Assembly (NCBI RefSeq): GCF_026341775.1
Contig: NZ_JAPEOB010000001.1
Coordinates: forward strand, 2,046,001 to 2,110,000
From: Streptomyces sp. NBC_00654
GTDB taxonomy: Bacteria; Actinomycetota; Actinomycetes; Streptomycetales; Streptomycetaceae
Reading direction: 5' to 3'
DNA length: 64,000 nt
A model generated the notes under the pieces. The model saw nothing but the letters and a program-made list of their open reading frames with translations. It had not been told where the DNA came from and ran no database searches. Of this stretch, positions 30,581 to 40,375 are shown piece after piece. The stretch's first letter is position 1; every line of letters starts with the position of its first letter. The position numbers were made by a program, and so were the translations under genes.

Positions 30581-32089
30581 GTGACTGTCACTGACCTGGT
30601 GCCGTACGAGGACGCCCTCGCGTCCTACGACCCCGTCATGGGCCTCGAAGTCCATGTCGAGCTCGGCACCAAGACCAAGATGTTCTGCGGCTGCTCCACG
30701 GAGCTCAAGCAGGACGCCAACTCACAGACCTGTCCGGTCTGTCTCGGGCTGCCCGGCGCGCTGCCGGTCGTCAACGAGATCGGCGTCGAGTCCGCCATCA
30801 AGATCGGTCTCGCGCTGAACTGCGAGATCGCCGAGTGGTGCCGCTTCGCCCGGAAGAACTACTTCTATCCGGACATGCCGAAGAACTTCCAGACCTCCCA
30901 GTACGACGAGCCGATCGCCTTCAACGGCTATCTGGACGTCCAGCTGGAGGACGGCGAGATCTTCCGTGTGCAGATCGAGCGCGCCCACATGGAGGAGGAC
31001 ACCGGCAAGTCGACGCACGTCGGCGGTGCCACCGGCCGTATCCACGGCGCGTCCCACTCCCTGCTCGACTACAACCGCGCCGGCATCCCGCTCATCGAGA
31101 TCGTCACCAAGCCGATCGAGGGAGCGGGCGCCCGCGCCCCCGAGGTGGCCAAGGCGTACGTCGCCGAGCTGCGCGAGCTCATCAAGGCGCTCGGTGTGTC
31201 CGAGGCCCGCATGGAGATGGGCCAGATGCGCTGCGACGTGAACCTGTCGCTGCGCCCCAACGGCACCGAGAAGTTCGGTACGCGCTCCGAGACGAAGAAC
31301 GTGAACTCGCTGCGTTCCGTCGAGCGTGCCGCCCGCTTCGAGATCCAGCGGCACGCCGCCGTACTGAACTCCGGCGGCACGATCGTGCAGGAGACCCGGC
31401 ACTTCCACGAGGAGGACGGCTCCACCACCGCCGGCCGCATCAAGGACAACGCCGAGGACTACCGCTACTTCCCGGAGCCCGACCTGGTGCCGGTCGCGCC
31501 GGCCCGCGAGTGGGTCGAGGAGCTCGGCCGGAACCTCCCCGAGCTGCCCCGGCTGCGCCGCGCGCGGCTCAAGGAGGAGTGGGGTGTCTCCGAGCACGAC
31601 ATGCAGTCCATCCTCAACGCGGGCGCGGTCGACCTGATCGTCGCCACGACGGAGGCCGGTGCCCCCTCGGACCAGGCCCGCAAGTGGTGGATGGGCGAGC
31701 TGGCCCGCAACGCCAACGAGACCGGCCGCGGCCTCGACGAGCTCCCCATCACCCCGGCGCAGGTCGCCAGGGTGGCCGAGCTCGTCACCTCGGGCGACCT
31801 CAACGACAAGCTGGCCCGCCAGGTCATCGAGGGTGTCCTCGCGGGTGAGGGCGACCCGGACACCGTCGTCGAGAAGCGCGGCCTGAAGGTCGTCTCCGAC
31901 GAGGGCGCGCTGGGCACGGCCGTCGACGAGGCCATCGCCGCGAACGCGGCCATCGCGGACAAGATCCGCGGCGGCAAGGTCGCGGCGGCGGGCGCGCTCG
32001 TCGGCGCGGTCATGAAGGCGACCCGCGGCCAGGCGGACGCGGCCCGGGTGCGTGAGCTGATCCTGGAGAAGCTCGGCGTCGAGGGCTGA
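30581..32089 (+). CDS. gatB: Asp/Glu-tRNA amidotransferase subunit B
   Basis: 502 aa, GTG 30581. Kinase/transamidase subunit that activates the misacylated Glu on t[32 protein letters not shown], the zinc-type cysteines near residue 30-50, the central YDYNRAG-type motif ([14 protein letters not shown]) and the C-terminal YqeY-like tail domain are all present. Ends the gat operon; a terminator follows. Confidence 0.97.
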   Translation: MTVTDLVPYEDALASYDPVMGLEVHVELGTKTKMFCGCSTELKQDANSQTCPVCLGLPGALPVVNEIGVESAIKIGLALNCEIAEWCRFARKNYFYPDMPKNFQTSQYDEPIAFNGYLDVQLEDGEIFRVQIERAHMEEDTGKSTHVGGATGRIHGASHSLLDYNRAGIPLIEIVTKPIEGAGARAPEVAKAYVAELRELIKALGVSEARMEMGQMRCDVNLSLRPNGTEKFGTRSETKNVNSLRSVERAARFEIQRHAAVLNSGGTIVQETRHFHEEDGSTTAGRIKDNAEDYRYFPEPDLVPVAPAREWVEELGRNLPELPRLRRARLKEEWGVSEHDMQSILNAGAVDLIVATTEAGAPSDQARKWWMGELARNANETGRGLDELPITPAQVARVAELVTSGDLNDKLARQVIEGVLAGEGDPDTVVEKRGLKVVSDEGALGTAVDEAIAANAAIADKIRGGKVAAAGALVGAVMKATRGQADAARVRELILEKLGVEG

Positions 32090-32111
32090 GCCCGTCCCGT
32101 ACGTCCCTGGA

Positions 32112-32150
32112 GGGGCGGTGCACCCGTGGTCCGGGACGCACCGCCCCTTT
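32112..32150 (+). terminator. Rho-independent terminator of the gat operon
   Basis: Perfect 10-pair stem (32112-32121 with 32138-32147) and a 16-base loop, followed by TTT. It covers GTG 32126, which argues that the downstream permease does not start there. Confidence 0.85.
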
Positions 32151-32182
32151 CGACCGCTCCGGAGTGTCCGCTGAACACCGTC

Positions 32183-33496
32183 ATGGCCGGGATCCTGTCC
32201 GCCGCGCTGCTGCTCGCGGTGCTGGCGTTCGCGGTCGTACGCCCCAGAGGGCTGCCGGAGGCGGTCGTGGCCGTCCCGGCCGCGCTGCTGGTCGTCGGGG
32301 CCGGGATGGTGCCGTTCGACGCGGCACTGGCCCGGACGGCAGATCTGCTGCCGGTCGTCGGATTCCTCGCGGCCATCCTCGTCCTGGCCCAGCTCTGCGC
32401 CGACGAGGGGCTGTTCACCGCGGCCGGGAACCTCGTCGCCCGCGTCTGCGGAGGCCGGACCGGTCCGTTGCTGGGCGGGGTCTTCGCCGTCGCCGCGCTG
32501 ATCACCGCCGTCCTCAGCCTGGACGCGACGGTGGTCCTGCTCACCCCGGTCGTCCTCGCGACGGCCGCCCGCGTCGGCGCCCGGCCCCGCCCGTACGTCT
32601 ACGCCTGCGCGCACCTGGCCAATTCGGCGTCCCTGCTGCTCCCGGTCTCCAATCTGACCAATCTGCTGGCGTTCACCGCGAGCGGGCTGTCCTTCACCCG
32701 GTTCGCGGCGCTGATGACCCTGCCCTGGCTGGGGGCCATCGCCGTCGAGTACGTGATCTTCCGCCGCGCGTTCGCCGCGGATCTGGCGGCCGGGGCGCAG
32801 CCGCCGGAGCCGCGGCAGGAGCGGGAGCCGAGGCGGGAGTGGGAGCCGGAGCCGCGGCTGGAACCGGAGCCGCGACAGGAGCGGGAGGAAACCGGAGTCC
32901 CCGTCTTCACGCTCGTCGTCCTCGCGTTCACCCTGGCCGGCTTCGTCCTCACCTCGTTCGCGGGCGCGGAGCCGCTGTGGGCGGCGCTGGCCGGCGCTTC
33001 GGTGCTCGCGGTCCGGGCCCTGGGGCAGCGCCGGACGACGGCCCGGGGACTGGTACGGGCCGCCAACCCGCTGTTCTGCCTCTTCGTGCTCGCTCTGGGC
33101 GTCGTGGTGGAGGCCGTCGTCGACCATGGGCTCGGCTCCGGCATCGGCGCGCTCCTGCCGGACGGCTCCTCGCTCCCCGACCTGCTCGCGGTCGCGGCGG
33201 TGGCCGCCGTACTGGCCAATCTGATCAACAACCTGCCGGCGATCCTGGCCCTGCTCCCGGTCGTCGCGGCGGCCGGTCCCGGACCAATGCTGGCCGCCCT
33301 GATCGGGGTCAACCTCGGCCCGAACCTCACCTACGTCGGCTCGCTGGCGACCCTGCTGTGGCGCCGCATCCTGCACGTCCACGGCATGGAACCGGAACTC
33401 GGCCATTTCACCCGGCTCGGGCTGGTGGCGGTACCCGCGACGCTGGCGGTGTCGACGGTCGCGCTGTGGGGGTCGCTGAGGCTGATCGGGGTGTGA
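32183..33496 (+). CDS. SLC13/ArsB-type anion permease
   Basis: 437 aa from ATG 32183; an upstream GTG (32126) lies inside the gat terminator, so this start is preferred, though its Shine-Dalgarno is poor. About eleven membrane helices in two similar halves: LSLDATVVLLTPVVLA and LANLINNLPAILALLPV are the arsenite/dicarboxylate permease signature regions. A charged cytoplasmic loop near residues 208-236 is made of EPR/QER repeats. Substrate may be arsenite, dicarboxylate or sulfate; not decidable here. The RQERE repeats are coded by a 24-base unit present twice 60 bases apart. Confidence 0.8.
   Translation: MAGILSAALLLAVLAFAVVRPRGLPEAVVAVPAALLVVGAGMVPFDAALARTADLLPVVGFLAAILVLAQLCADEGLFTAAGNLVARVCGGRTGPLLGGVFAVAALITAVLSLDATVVLLTPVVLATAARVGARPRPYVYACAHLANSASLLLPVSNLTNLLAFTASGLSFTRFAALMTLPWLGAIAVEYVIFRRAFAADLAAGAQPPEPRQEREPRREWEPEPRLEPEPRQEREETGVPVFTLVVLAFTLAGFVLTSFAGAEPLWAALAGASVLAVRALGQRRTTARGLVRAANPLFCLFVLALGVVVEAVVDHGLGSGIGALLPDGSSLPDLLAVAAVAAVLANLINNLPAILALLPVVAAAGPGPMLAALIGVNLGPNLTYVGSLATLLWRRILHVHGMEPELGHFTRLGLVAVPATLAVSTVALWGSLRLIGV
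32804..32887 (+). repeat. Coding repeat in the permease loop
   Basis: A 24-base unit starting CCGGAGCCGCGGCAGGAGCG is present at 32804 and again at 32864 with one change; shorter GAGCCG units fill the space between. It codes for the Glu/Pro/Arg-rich loop. Confidence 0.75.
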
Positions 33497-33575
33497 GCAA
33501 CGGCGGCCGGGCGGGCGGTCCGCCGGTCGCGGCCCGGGGGCTGCCGCTTGGACTTTCCGGGACCACCTCTTGGAC

Positions 33576-33608
33576 GTTCACCGCCATGCCGTGCAGCGGT
33601 CTTCCCGC
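33576..33608 (+). promoter_or_regulatory. Candidate PHO box before the phospholipase C gene
   Basis: Three consecutive 11-base units: GTTCACCGCCA, TGCCGTGCAGC and GGTCTTCCCGC. The first closely matches the PhoP direct-repeat unit of Streptomyces (GTTCACC type) and the third partly. A phosphate-regulated phospholipase C would be sensible. Weak evidence. Confidence 0.3.
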
Positions 33609-33662
33609 AGCCATCTGGCTTGACTAACTTCCCCGCCGTACCACCGGAATCGGGAGGCTCAC

Positions 33663-35774
33663 TTGACCACGGACATTTCACGGCGTCGGCTCTTCGCGCT
33701 CGGCGGCGGCGCACTCGGCGCCGCGGCGGCCGGATCGTTCCTGCCACCGTCGCTCCAGGCCGCGATAGCCGCCCAGCCCGCTGCGGCGGGGGCGGGCCGT
33801 GACGGTCTGGGCGCCATCAAGCATGTGGTGATCCTGATGCAGGAGAACCGTTCCTTCGATCACTACTTCGGGACGCTGCGCGGGGTGCGCGGCTTCGGCG
33901 ACCGCAACGCGATCGAACTCCCTTCGGGCAGGTCCGTCTTCGAGCAGCCGGGTCCGCTGGGCACCACCGTGCTGCCGTTCCCGGTGCGGGGGGCCGCCGA
34001 GACCCAGAAGAAGGACCTCCAGTACATCGGCGCCCTCGACCACTCCTGGAGCGGTGGCTCCAAGGCCTGGGCCGGTGGCTGGATGAACGGCTGGATCACC
34101 GCGAAGACGGCCGCCACGATGGCGTACTACGACCGCCGCGACATCCCGCTGCACTACGAACTCGCCGACACCTTCACGGTCTGCGACGCCTACCACTCCT
34201 CGATCCACACGTCGACCAGCCCCAACCGCAACCACCTGTGGAGCGGGAAGACGGGCAACGAGCCGAACGGCAAGCGGGCCGTCGGCAACGACGCGTACAA
34301 CGAGGGCACCCACCCCGGCTACGACTGGAGCACCTACGCGGAGCGGCTGGAGAAGGCCGGGCGCAGCTGGCGGACGTACACCGAGTGGGAGAATTTCACC
34401 GACAACCAGATCGAGTTCTTCGCCACCTTCAAGGCCGTCGCCCGCAAGGCGCTGGCGAGGACCGGCGGGCACACCTTCATGGAGTCCTTCTACGCCGCCG
34501 TCCGGGACACGGACGACGCGGGCGAGCGGGAGCGGCTGCTGGGGCTCCTGGAGGAGGGGGTCGCCACGCTGACGAAGTCCGAGCGCAGCCTCTTCGAGCG
34601 GGCGCTGCGCCGGGTCGAGACCGGCACCCTGGCCGACGAGTTCGCCAAGGACGTGGCGGCCGGGACGCTGCCCGAGGTCTCGTATCTGGTGCCCTCCGCG
34701 ATCGACTCCGAGCACCCGAGCGTCTCCTCGCCGGTGCACAGCGCCACGATCGTCTACAAGGTCCTCGACGCGCTCGGCAAGCACCCCGACGTGTGGCGGC
34801 ACACCGCCGTGCTCATCAACTACGACGAGAACGACGGCTTCTTCGACCATGTTCCGCCGCCGGTCGCCCCTCCGGAGGTGACCGAGGAGCAGTGGGAGGG
34901 CAAGCCCACCGGCCTCGGGGTTCGGGTGCCGCTGCTGGTCGTCTCGCCGTGGACCGTGGGCGGATACGTCTGCTCCGAGGTCTTCGACCACACCTCCGTC
35001 ATCCGCTTCCTGGAGCGCTGGACGGGGGTGCGCGAGCCGAACATCAGCGACTGGCGGCGCCAGGTCACCGGGGACCTCACCTCGGCCTTCGACTTCAAGC
35101 GGGCCCGCCGGCAGCCGGAGGTGGCCCACCCCGCCGCCATTCCGCCGTTCAGCGGCCGCTGGCAGCCCAAGCCGCCCGCCGTCCAGCAGCGCCCCGTGCA
35201 GGAGCCGGGTGCCCGCCCGGCCAGGGCCCTGCCGTACCAGCCCGACGCCCAGGTGCGCCGGGTGGACGGACAGCTGCGGGTGGCCCTCAGCAACACCGGC
35301 CGGTCCTCCGCCCACTTCGCGCTGTATCCGTACGCGGCGGAGTTCCCCGCTCCGCAGCACCGCGATGTCAGGGGCACCGCGCAGTGGACGGTGCCCCTGA
35401 CCGGCGAGGCGTACCGGTTCACGGTGACCGGGCCGAACGGCTTCCGGCGGGAGTTCGAGGGGCCGGCCGAGGGCACCGCCGAGGTCGCGTCCCGGATCGA
35501 CGCCCATGAGCGCGATCTGCATCTCACCCTGCGCAACACCGGCAGGCGGACGCTCACGTTCACGGTGCGGCCGCTGGCGTACGTCGACGAGGACGACCTC
35601 CGGGACTGGACCCGGAAGGTCCGGGTCAAGCCGGGGCGCAGCCGTACGGTCGTGCACTCCGCGGCCGACGCCCACGGCTGGTACGACCTCGAGGTGACGG
35701 CCGAGGGGGAGGGCACCTTCCGGCGCCGGCTGATGGGGCACATCGAGAACGGCCGGGCGAGCGTCTCCGGCTGA
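33663..35774 (+). CDS. Tat-exported phosphocholine-specific phospholipase C
   Basis: 703 aa with a TTG start at 33663, supported by GGGAGG 5 bases upstream. Twin-arginine signal (DISRRRLFALGGGALG). The acid-phosphatase/phosphoesterase domain begins with VVILMQENRSFDHYFGTLRG, the hallmark of this family, with active-site HTSTSPNRN and the ENDGFFDHV acidic/His segment. Two C-terminal DUF756 beta domains follow (from about residue 520). It should hydrolyse phosphatidylcholine-like lipids outside the cell and release phosphate-containing head groups. Normal length. Confidence 0.93.
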   Translation: MTTDISRRRLFALGGGALGAAAAGSFLPPSLQAAIAAQPAAAGAGRDGLGAIKHVVILMQENRSFDHYFGTLRGVRGFGDRNAIELPSGRSVFEQPGPLGTTVLPFPVRGAAETQKKDLQYIGALDHSWSGGSKAWAGGWMNGWITAKTAATMAYYDRRDIPLHYELADTFTVCDAYHSSIHTSTSPNRNHLWSGKTGNEPNGKRAVGNDAYNEGTHPGYDWSTYAERLEKAGRSWRTYTEWENFTDNQIEFFATFKAVARKALARTGGHTFMESFYAAVRDTDDAGERERLLGLLEEGVATLTKSERSLFERALRRVETGTLADEFAKDVAAGTLPEVSYLVPSAIDSEHPSVSSPVHSATIVYKVLDALGKHPDVWRHTAVLINYDENDGFFDHVPPPVAPPEVTEEQWEGKPTGLGVRVPLLVVSPWTVGGYVCSEVFDHTSVIRFLERWTGVREPNISDWRRQVTGDLTSAFDFKRARRQPEVAHPAAIPPFSGRWQPKPPAVQQRPVQEPGARPARALPYQPDAQVRRVDGQLRVALSNTGRSSAHFALYPYAAEFPAPQHRDVRGTAQWTVPLTGEAYRFTVTGPNGFRREFEGPAEGTAEVASRIDAHERDLHLTLRNTGRRTLTFTVRPLAYVDEDDLRDWTRKVRVKPGRSRTVVHSAADAHGWYDLEVTAEGEGTFRRRLMGHIENGRASVSG

Positions 35775-35806
35775 CCCGGCTGACCCGGCTGACCCGGCCG
35801 ACCCGG
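35771..35806 (+). repeat. Four tandem 9-base repeats over the phospholipase stop codon
   Basis: CTGACCCGG repeats at 35771, 35780, 35789 and 35798 (last as CCGACCCGG). Each of the first three carries TGA in the same frame as the gene, so three stop codons follow in series. Confidence 0.85.
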
Positions 35807-36022
35807 CGGGGCGCGGGCACGACGCGCGTGGAGGCGAAGCGACGCGTGCAGACGGCGGGCCCCATGCGTGCAGGAGTGATGTCAAGCCCTGTGACCATGG
35901 CCACGAAAGGGACAAACGATCACAGTTGGCTGTCAGAGTGACGGTTCTCAGGTGATGCGACGTTTACCGGAACTTCCTGCTATCTCCGGATAAGGGTCCA
36001 CGAACCCGCAGGGAGCCGTCCG

Positions 36023-38293
36023 TTGGCCGCCATCGCTCGCTGGTGCATCAGGCGCCGCCTCGTCGCCGTTCTCATCTGGCTGTTCGCCCTCGGCGGCGCC
36101 GCCACGGCGGCGGGCTTCGCGGGGTCCGCGTACTCCAACGACTACGAGGCGCCCGGCACCGAATCCGGCCGGGCCACCGAACTTCTGCGGCAGGGCTTCA
36201 CGGACCTGGGCGGCGACACGAACACCGTCGTGTGGCACACCACCGGCTCCACGGTCCGGGCCGCCGACGTCGAGCAGACGATGACCCGGACCCTGCACGC
36301 GATCGAGGACCTGCCCGGCATCGGGGACGTCACCGGCCCGTACGGGGCCTCCGGCACCGGGCAGATCAGCGAGGACGGCCACACCGCCTACGCCGCGGTC
36401 ACCTTCGACCACCAGGCCGACGACATCCCGAAGGAACAGGCGCAGGCGCTCGTCGACACCGCGAAGGCGGCCGCGGGCGACGGGCTCCAGGTCGAACTCG
36501 GCGGCACCGCCGTCGCCCTCACCGAAGCACCCGCCCTCCATCTCGGGGAGGCCGTCGGGGTGGCCGTCGCCGGGGTCGTCCTCTTCCTGGCGTTCGGCTC
36601 GCTCGCGGCCAGCATGCTGCCCCTCGCCACCGCGCTCGTCTCCGTGGGCACGGCCTACGCGGGCATCGTGCTGCTCGGCCATGTGATGACCGTCGCCGAC
36701 TTCGCACCGATGCTGGGCATGCTCATCGGGCTCGGCGTCGGCATCGACTATGCGCTGTTCATCGTCACCCGGCACCGCCAGGGGCTCAAGCGCGGGATGA
36801 CGGTCGCCGAGGCGGCGCGGAACGCCGTCACGACGACCGGGCGCGCGGTCGTCTTCGCCGGGGCGACGGTCTGTATCGCCCTGCTCGGCATGCTGATCCT
36901 GCGGCTCGGCTTCCTCAACGGCGTCGCGATAGCCGCCTCGCTCACCGTCGTCCTGACCGTGGCCGCCTCGGTGACCCTGCTGCCCGCGCTGCTCTCCTTC
37001 ATCGGCATGCGGGCACTGAGCCGGCGCGAACGCAGGCAGCTCGCCGAGCGCGGGCCGCAGCCCGAACTCCCCACCGGCTTCGCCGCCCGCTGGTCCGCGT
37101 TCGTCGAACGGCACCCCAAACTGCTCGGAGCGGCCGCCGCCGTGATCATGCTGGTCCTCGCACTGCCCACCACCGCGCTCCACCTGGGCACCTCCGACCA
37201 GGGCAGCAACCCCGCCACCTCCACCACCCGGCAGGCGTACGACCTGCTGGCCGACGGTTTCGGGCCCGGCGTCAACGGGCCGCTGACGATCGCCGCGCGG
37301 CTCGACGGCGCCGACGACCGGCTCGCCCTGGACGGGCTGCCCGCCGTTCTGCGGGCCACCGAGGGCGTCGCGTCGGTCGGTCCCGTCGTCCACAACAACG
37401 CCGGCGACACGGCGTTCCTCACCGTCGTACCCACCTCGGCACCGCAGTCGAAGCGGACCAGCGAACTGGTCGACCGGATCCGGGCCGACGTCCTGCCGCC
37501 GGTGAGTGACGGCACCTCGCTGCGCGCCCATGTGGGCGGGGTGACGGCGAGCTATGACGACTTCGCCGAGGTCGTCATCGGCAAGCTGCCCCTCTTCGTC
37601 GGCGTGGTCGTCGCGCTCGGCTGTCTCCTGCTGCTTCTCGCCTTCCGGTCCATCGGCATCCCGCTGAAGGCCGCCGTGATGAACGTGGCCGCCGTGGCCT
37701 CGTCCTTCGGTGTCGTCGTCGCGGTCTTCCAGTGGGGGTGGGGGAGCGAGCTGCTGGGACTGGGCAGCGCGGGGCCCATCGAGCCGTTCCTGCCGGTGAT
37801 CATGGTCTCGGTGCTCTTCGGCCTCTCGATGGACTACCAGGTCTTCCTGGTGGGGCGGATGTACGAGGAGTGGCTGGAGACGGGGGACAACCGGCGGGCG
37901 GTCCGGGTCGGGCTCGCCGAGACCGGCCGGGTGATCAACTCGGCCGCGGTGATCATGATCTCGGTCTTCCTCGCCTTCGTGCTCAGCGGCGACCGGGTCA
38001 TCTCGATGTTCGGCATCGCACTGGCCGTCGCGGTCGCCCTGGACGCGTTCGTCCTGCGCACCCTGCTGGTACCCGCGCTGATGCACCTGCTCGGCGGGGC
38101 GAACTGGTGGCTGCCCCGGCGGCTGGACCGATGGCTGCCGCGGATCAGCATCGAGCCGCCGGACCGCCGGGCGCCGCGTGCGAAAATCCCCGGAGCGCGC
38201 GTGGACGAGGAGACCGGACCGGTCGGACGGCGCGCCCACCGAGAACAGCCGTACGAGAAGGAGCACCACCATGTTCGCCGTATCCCTGGGTGA
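36023..38293 (+). CDS. MMPL/RND-family transporter
   Basis: 756 aa, TTG start at 36023 with GGGAG 7 bases upstream. Two repeats of one helix, a large extracytoplasmic loop and five helices, as in MmpL/SSD proteins. The first half includes LGMLIGLGVGIDYALFIVTRHR, the second VSVLFGLSMDYQVFLVGRMYEE, with the paired Asp-Tyr of the proton relay. Exporter of lipids or small molecules; the cargo is unknown. Its C-terminus overlaps the GNAT gene by 23 bases, so they are co-translated. Confidence 0.9.
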   Translation: MAAIARWCIRRRLVAVLIWLFALGGAATAAGFAGSAYSNDYEAPGTESGRATELLRQGFTDLGGDTNTVVWHTTGSTVRAADVEQTMTRTLHAIEDLPGIGDVTGPYGASGTGQISEDGHTAYAAVTFDHQADDIPKEQAQALVDTAKAAAGDGLQVELGGTAVALTEAPALHLGEAVGVAVAGVVLFLAFGSLAASMLPLATALVSVGTAYAGIVLLGHVMTVADFAPMLGMLIGLGVGIDYALFIVTRHRQGLKRGMTVAEAARNAVTTTGRAVVFAGATVCIALLGMLILRLGFLNGVAIAASLTVVLTVAASVTLLPALLSFIGMRALSRRERRQLAERGPQPELPTGFAARWSAFVERHPKLLGAAAAVIMLVLALPTTALHLGTSDQGSNPATSTTRQAYDLLADGFGPGVNGPLTIAARLDGADDRLALDGLPAVLRATEGVASVGPVVHNNAGDTAFLTVVPTSAPQSKRTSELVDRIRADVLPPVSDGTSLRAHVGGVTASYDDFAEVVIGKLPLFVGVVVALGCLLLLLAFRSIGIPLKAAVMNVAAVASSFGVVVAVFQWGWGSELLGLGSAGPIEPFLPVIMVSVLFGLSMDYQVFLVGRMYEEWLETGDNRRAVRVGLAETGRVINSAAVIMISVFLAFVLSGDRVISMFGIALAVAVALDAFVLRTLLVPALMHLLGGANWWLPRRLDRWLPRISIEPPDRRAPRAKIPGARVDEETGPVGRRAHREQPYEKEHHHVRRIPG

Positions 38294-38825
38294 CGACGGA
38301 GCCGAACTGCGCCCGCTGGAGGTCTGGCAGGCACCGGAGTTCCTGGCCCACATGGACCGGGCACGCGCCCTGGTCGACCCGTGGATCCCGTTCGCGGCCG
38401 CCGCCACCGACCTCGCCTCGGCGCGCACCCTGCTCCAGCGGTACGCGGACAAGCAGGCGGCCGACACGGGGCGGCTCTACGGCATCTGGCGCGACGGCAC
38501 GCTCCTCGGCGGTGTTCTGTTCCGGATCTTCGACGCGGAGTCCGGCAACTGCGAGGTCGGCTGCTGGCTGGAGCCGGCCGGCCAGGGGAGCGGTCTGATC
38601 ACCCGCGCGATGCGGCACCTGATCGACTGGGCGGTCGACGTCCGCGGAATACACCGGGTCGAGTGGGACGCCTCCGCCGCCAACACCTCCAGCATCGCCG
38701 TGGCCAAGCGGCTCGGCATGAAGCGCGACGGCGTCCTGCGCGAGAACTACCTGTACCGCGGGACGCGGCACGACTCGGAGATCTGGTCCGTCCTGGCACC
38801 GGAATGGCGTGCTCAGCGGGGCTGA
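38271..38825 (+). CDS. GNAT acetyltransferase, RimJ/RimL type
   Basis: 184 aa from ATG 38271 with AAGGAG 7 bases upstream, beginning inside the transporter gene. The RimJ/L-like pattern includes VGCWLEPAGQGSGLITRAM (acetyl-CoA loop) and VEWDASAANTSSIAVAKRLGM then DGVLRENYLYRG. It may acetylate a ribosomal protein, an amine or a compound carried by the neighbouring transporter; the last idea rests only on overlap. Confidence 0.88.
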   Translation: MFAVSLGDDGAELRPLEVWQAPEFLAHMDRARALVDPWIPFAAAATDLASARTLLQRYADKQAADTGRLYGIWRDGTLLGGVLFRIFDAESGNCEVGCWLEPAGQGSGLITRAMRHLIDWAVDVRGIHRVEWDASAANTSSIAVAKRLGMKRDGVLRENYLYRGTRHDSEIWSVLAPEWRAQRG

Positions 38826-38886
38826 GAGGCAGAGGAGCGCCGCAACGTTAAGAAGGTTCTCATCCGGGCCCCCTAGCGTGCGGCGC

Positions 38887-39633
38887 ATGAACACCACCCC
38901 CTCCAAGACCTCCACCGCCCCCGGCACCGTCGACGGCCGCGAGGAGAAGACGGCCACGGAGCCGGACGCCGTGCGGGACACCCCGGGCACGGACGGCGAC
39001 CGTGACGCACCGGCGAAGGACGACGGGCCGCGCGAGAGCGGCGCGGCCGAGGCGGACAGCGGCGCGGCCGAAGCGGCGGAGAAGGGCGACGCGGCCGAGG
39101 CGGACAGCGACGCCTCCGGCACCGTGGCGAAGGACGACGCGGCCGACGACGCCGAGGACCTGCACGACGACGCTCCGGACGACGAGGACCTGGAGCCCGA
39201 CGCCTTCGCCGAGGCGTCCCGCGGCGTCGGCGCGGGCGCGGCGGCCGTCGTCGCCGCCGCACTCGGCGTCGTCTCCCTGACCGGCGCCTGGTCCGGCCGC
39301 GTCGCCGCCGAGCGCGAGACCCTGCTGGGCCAGATCCAGATGTCCGGCGGCGGCAGCGCCGTCCAGCAGATCAACGAGATCTACGGGGACGCCTGGCACA
39401 CCACCGCCTTCGTCAACGGCCTGTTCGCGCTGCTCGCGCTGCTCGTCGGCGTCGTGGTCCTCGTACGCCCGGCCTTCGGCGCCCCCTCCGACCTCCCGCA
39501 GCCCGGCTGGATCCGTGCCGTCGCGCTGGCCGGTGTCGCACTCGGCGTACTCGGCGTCATCATCTCCGCCGGGATGTACCTCGACCTGTTCGTCGCCCTG
39601 CCCGACGCGCCCACCGCGCCCACCGGAGGCTGA
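38887..39633 (+). CDS. Hypothetical membrane protein with an acidic N-terminal half
   Basis: 248 aa. Residues 1-115 are highly acidic and low complexity, with repeats of the GAAEADSGAAE kind and no hydrophobic stretch. Three membrane helices follow (near 118-140, 172-195 and 205-232). No known domain. TAGCGT (38874-38879) ends 7 bases before the ATG and no Shine-Dalgarno is present, so the mRNA may be leaderless. The acidic part would sit on the cytoplasmic side by the positive-inside rule; topology is inferred. Confidence 0.75.
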   Translation: MNTTPSKTSTAPGTVDGREEKTATEPDAVRDTPGTDGDRDAPAKDDGPRESGAAEADSGAAEAAEKGDAAEADSDASGTVAKDDAADDAEDLHDDAPDDEDLEPDAFAEASRGVGAGAAAVVAAALGVVSLTGAWSGRVAAERETLLGQIQMSGGGSAVQQINEIYGDAWHTTAFVNGLFALLALLVGVVVLVRPAFGAPSDLPQPGWIRAVALAGVALGVLGVIISAGMYLDLFVALPDAPTAPTGG

Positions 39634-39688
39634 GCCTCCCCCCGGCCCCGGGGCATGTACGGCGGCCCGAGTGCCCCGGGCCCGTGTC

Positions 39689-39717
39689 CCTAAGGCGTCC
39701 CTCCCCGCGCCTAAGGC
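39689..39717 (+). repeat. Direct repeat CCTAAGGC, two copies 21 bases apart
   Basis: Copies at 39689-39696 and 39710-39717 upstream of the small basic protein gene; a GGATAC-like -10 follows at about 39731. Two helical turns of spacing suggest a regulatory site. Confidence 0.35.
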
Positions 39718-39867
39718 CCCCCACCCGCGCGGATACGGAACTCGCCCGATGCGGCGGCACACCCCCGTGGACGACAGTGGGAGCACAGCGGACAGAGCGG
39801 GAACAGCGCCCCCGGCCGACCGGCCGGCGAGCCCCGCCGCCGCATGCTGTCATCGGGGAGAAGCACC

Positions 39868-40041
39868 GTGTACGCGTACGAGCTCCACCAGGTCAACGCC
39901 GCCGAGCTGATCCGCCGGGCCGAGGCCCAGCGCACCGTCCGCCGGGCCCTGGTCGCCCGCCGGGCGGAGCGCCGCCCCGGACGCGAGGATCCCGAGGGGC
40001 GGGTGACCACGGACCAGGACCGCTTCGCGCACGCCGCCTGA
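39868..40041 (+). CDS. Small basic conserved hypothetical protein
   Basis: 57 aa from GTG 39868 with GGGGAG about 7 bases upstream (an ATG at 39844 is in frame but lacks a site). The sequence (MYAYELHQVNAAELIRRAE, then many Arg) resembles a short protein found in many Streptomyces genomes. Helical, very basic, function unknown. Codon use fits the genome. Confidence 0.6.
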   Translation: MYAYELHQVNAAELIRRAEAQRTVRRALVARRAERRPGREDPEGRVTTDQDRFAHAA

Positions 40042-40375
40042 AGGCTGTCCCGCCATCCCTGTTGTCCGCGCCCGGCCAAAGGTGCCCCAGGCAGACCGCC
40101 GGATCCGAGCGTATGAAACACGATCTTGTTGAAGGTGCTGGTGGGGCGCAAAACGGTGTCACGGAGCGTGTGCGTACTCGGACGCCCCATCACCAGAAGT
40201 AACGATGTCGATTCGAAACCTTGAGATGGCGCCCCTGAGGATCCTCTAGCACCTCTCGCTCATAGGATCTCCTCGTGCTCATAGGGCACTTGGCATTGGT
40301 TTCGCGACTCTCCCACGTATCTCGTGTGGCGCATCTGTCGCGCCTCAAGGATGAGCCGCATCGGAGGGGACTGCT
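40042..40375. other. Intergenic region before the thioester surface protein
   Basis: 334 bases, noticeably less GC-rich than the surroundings. A direct repeat GCTCATAGG occurs at 40258-40266 and 40277-40285 (19 apart). TTGAGA (40221-40226) is -35-like but no partner -10 fits well; the palindrome GAGGATCCTC is near 40237-40246. GGAGGGGA (40363-40370) is the ribosome site of the next gene. No gene seen. The length suggests regulated transcription. Confidence 0.5.

Noticed and set aside
32126..32182. GTG 32126 as start of the anion permease, with GGAGGGG upstream
   Set aside because: It lies inside the strong gat terminator; the added residues are not hydrophobic and do not fit the family.
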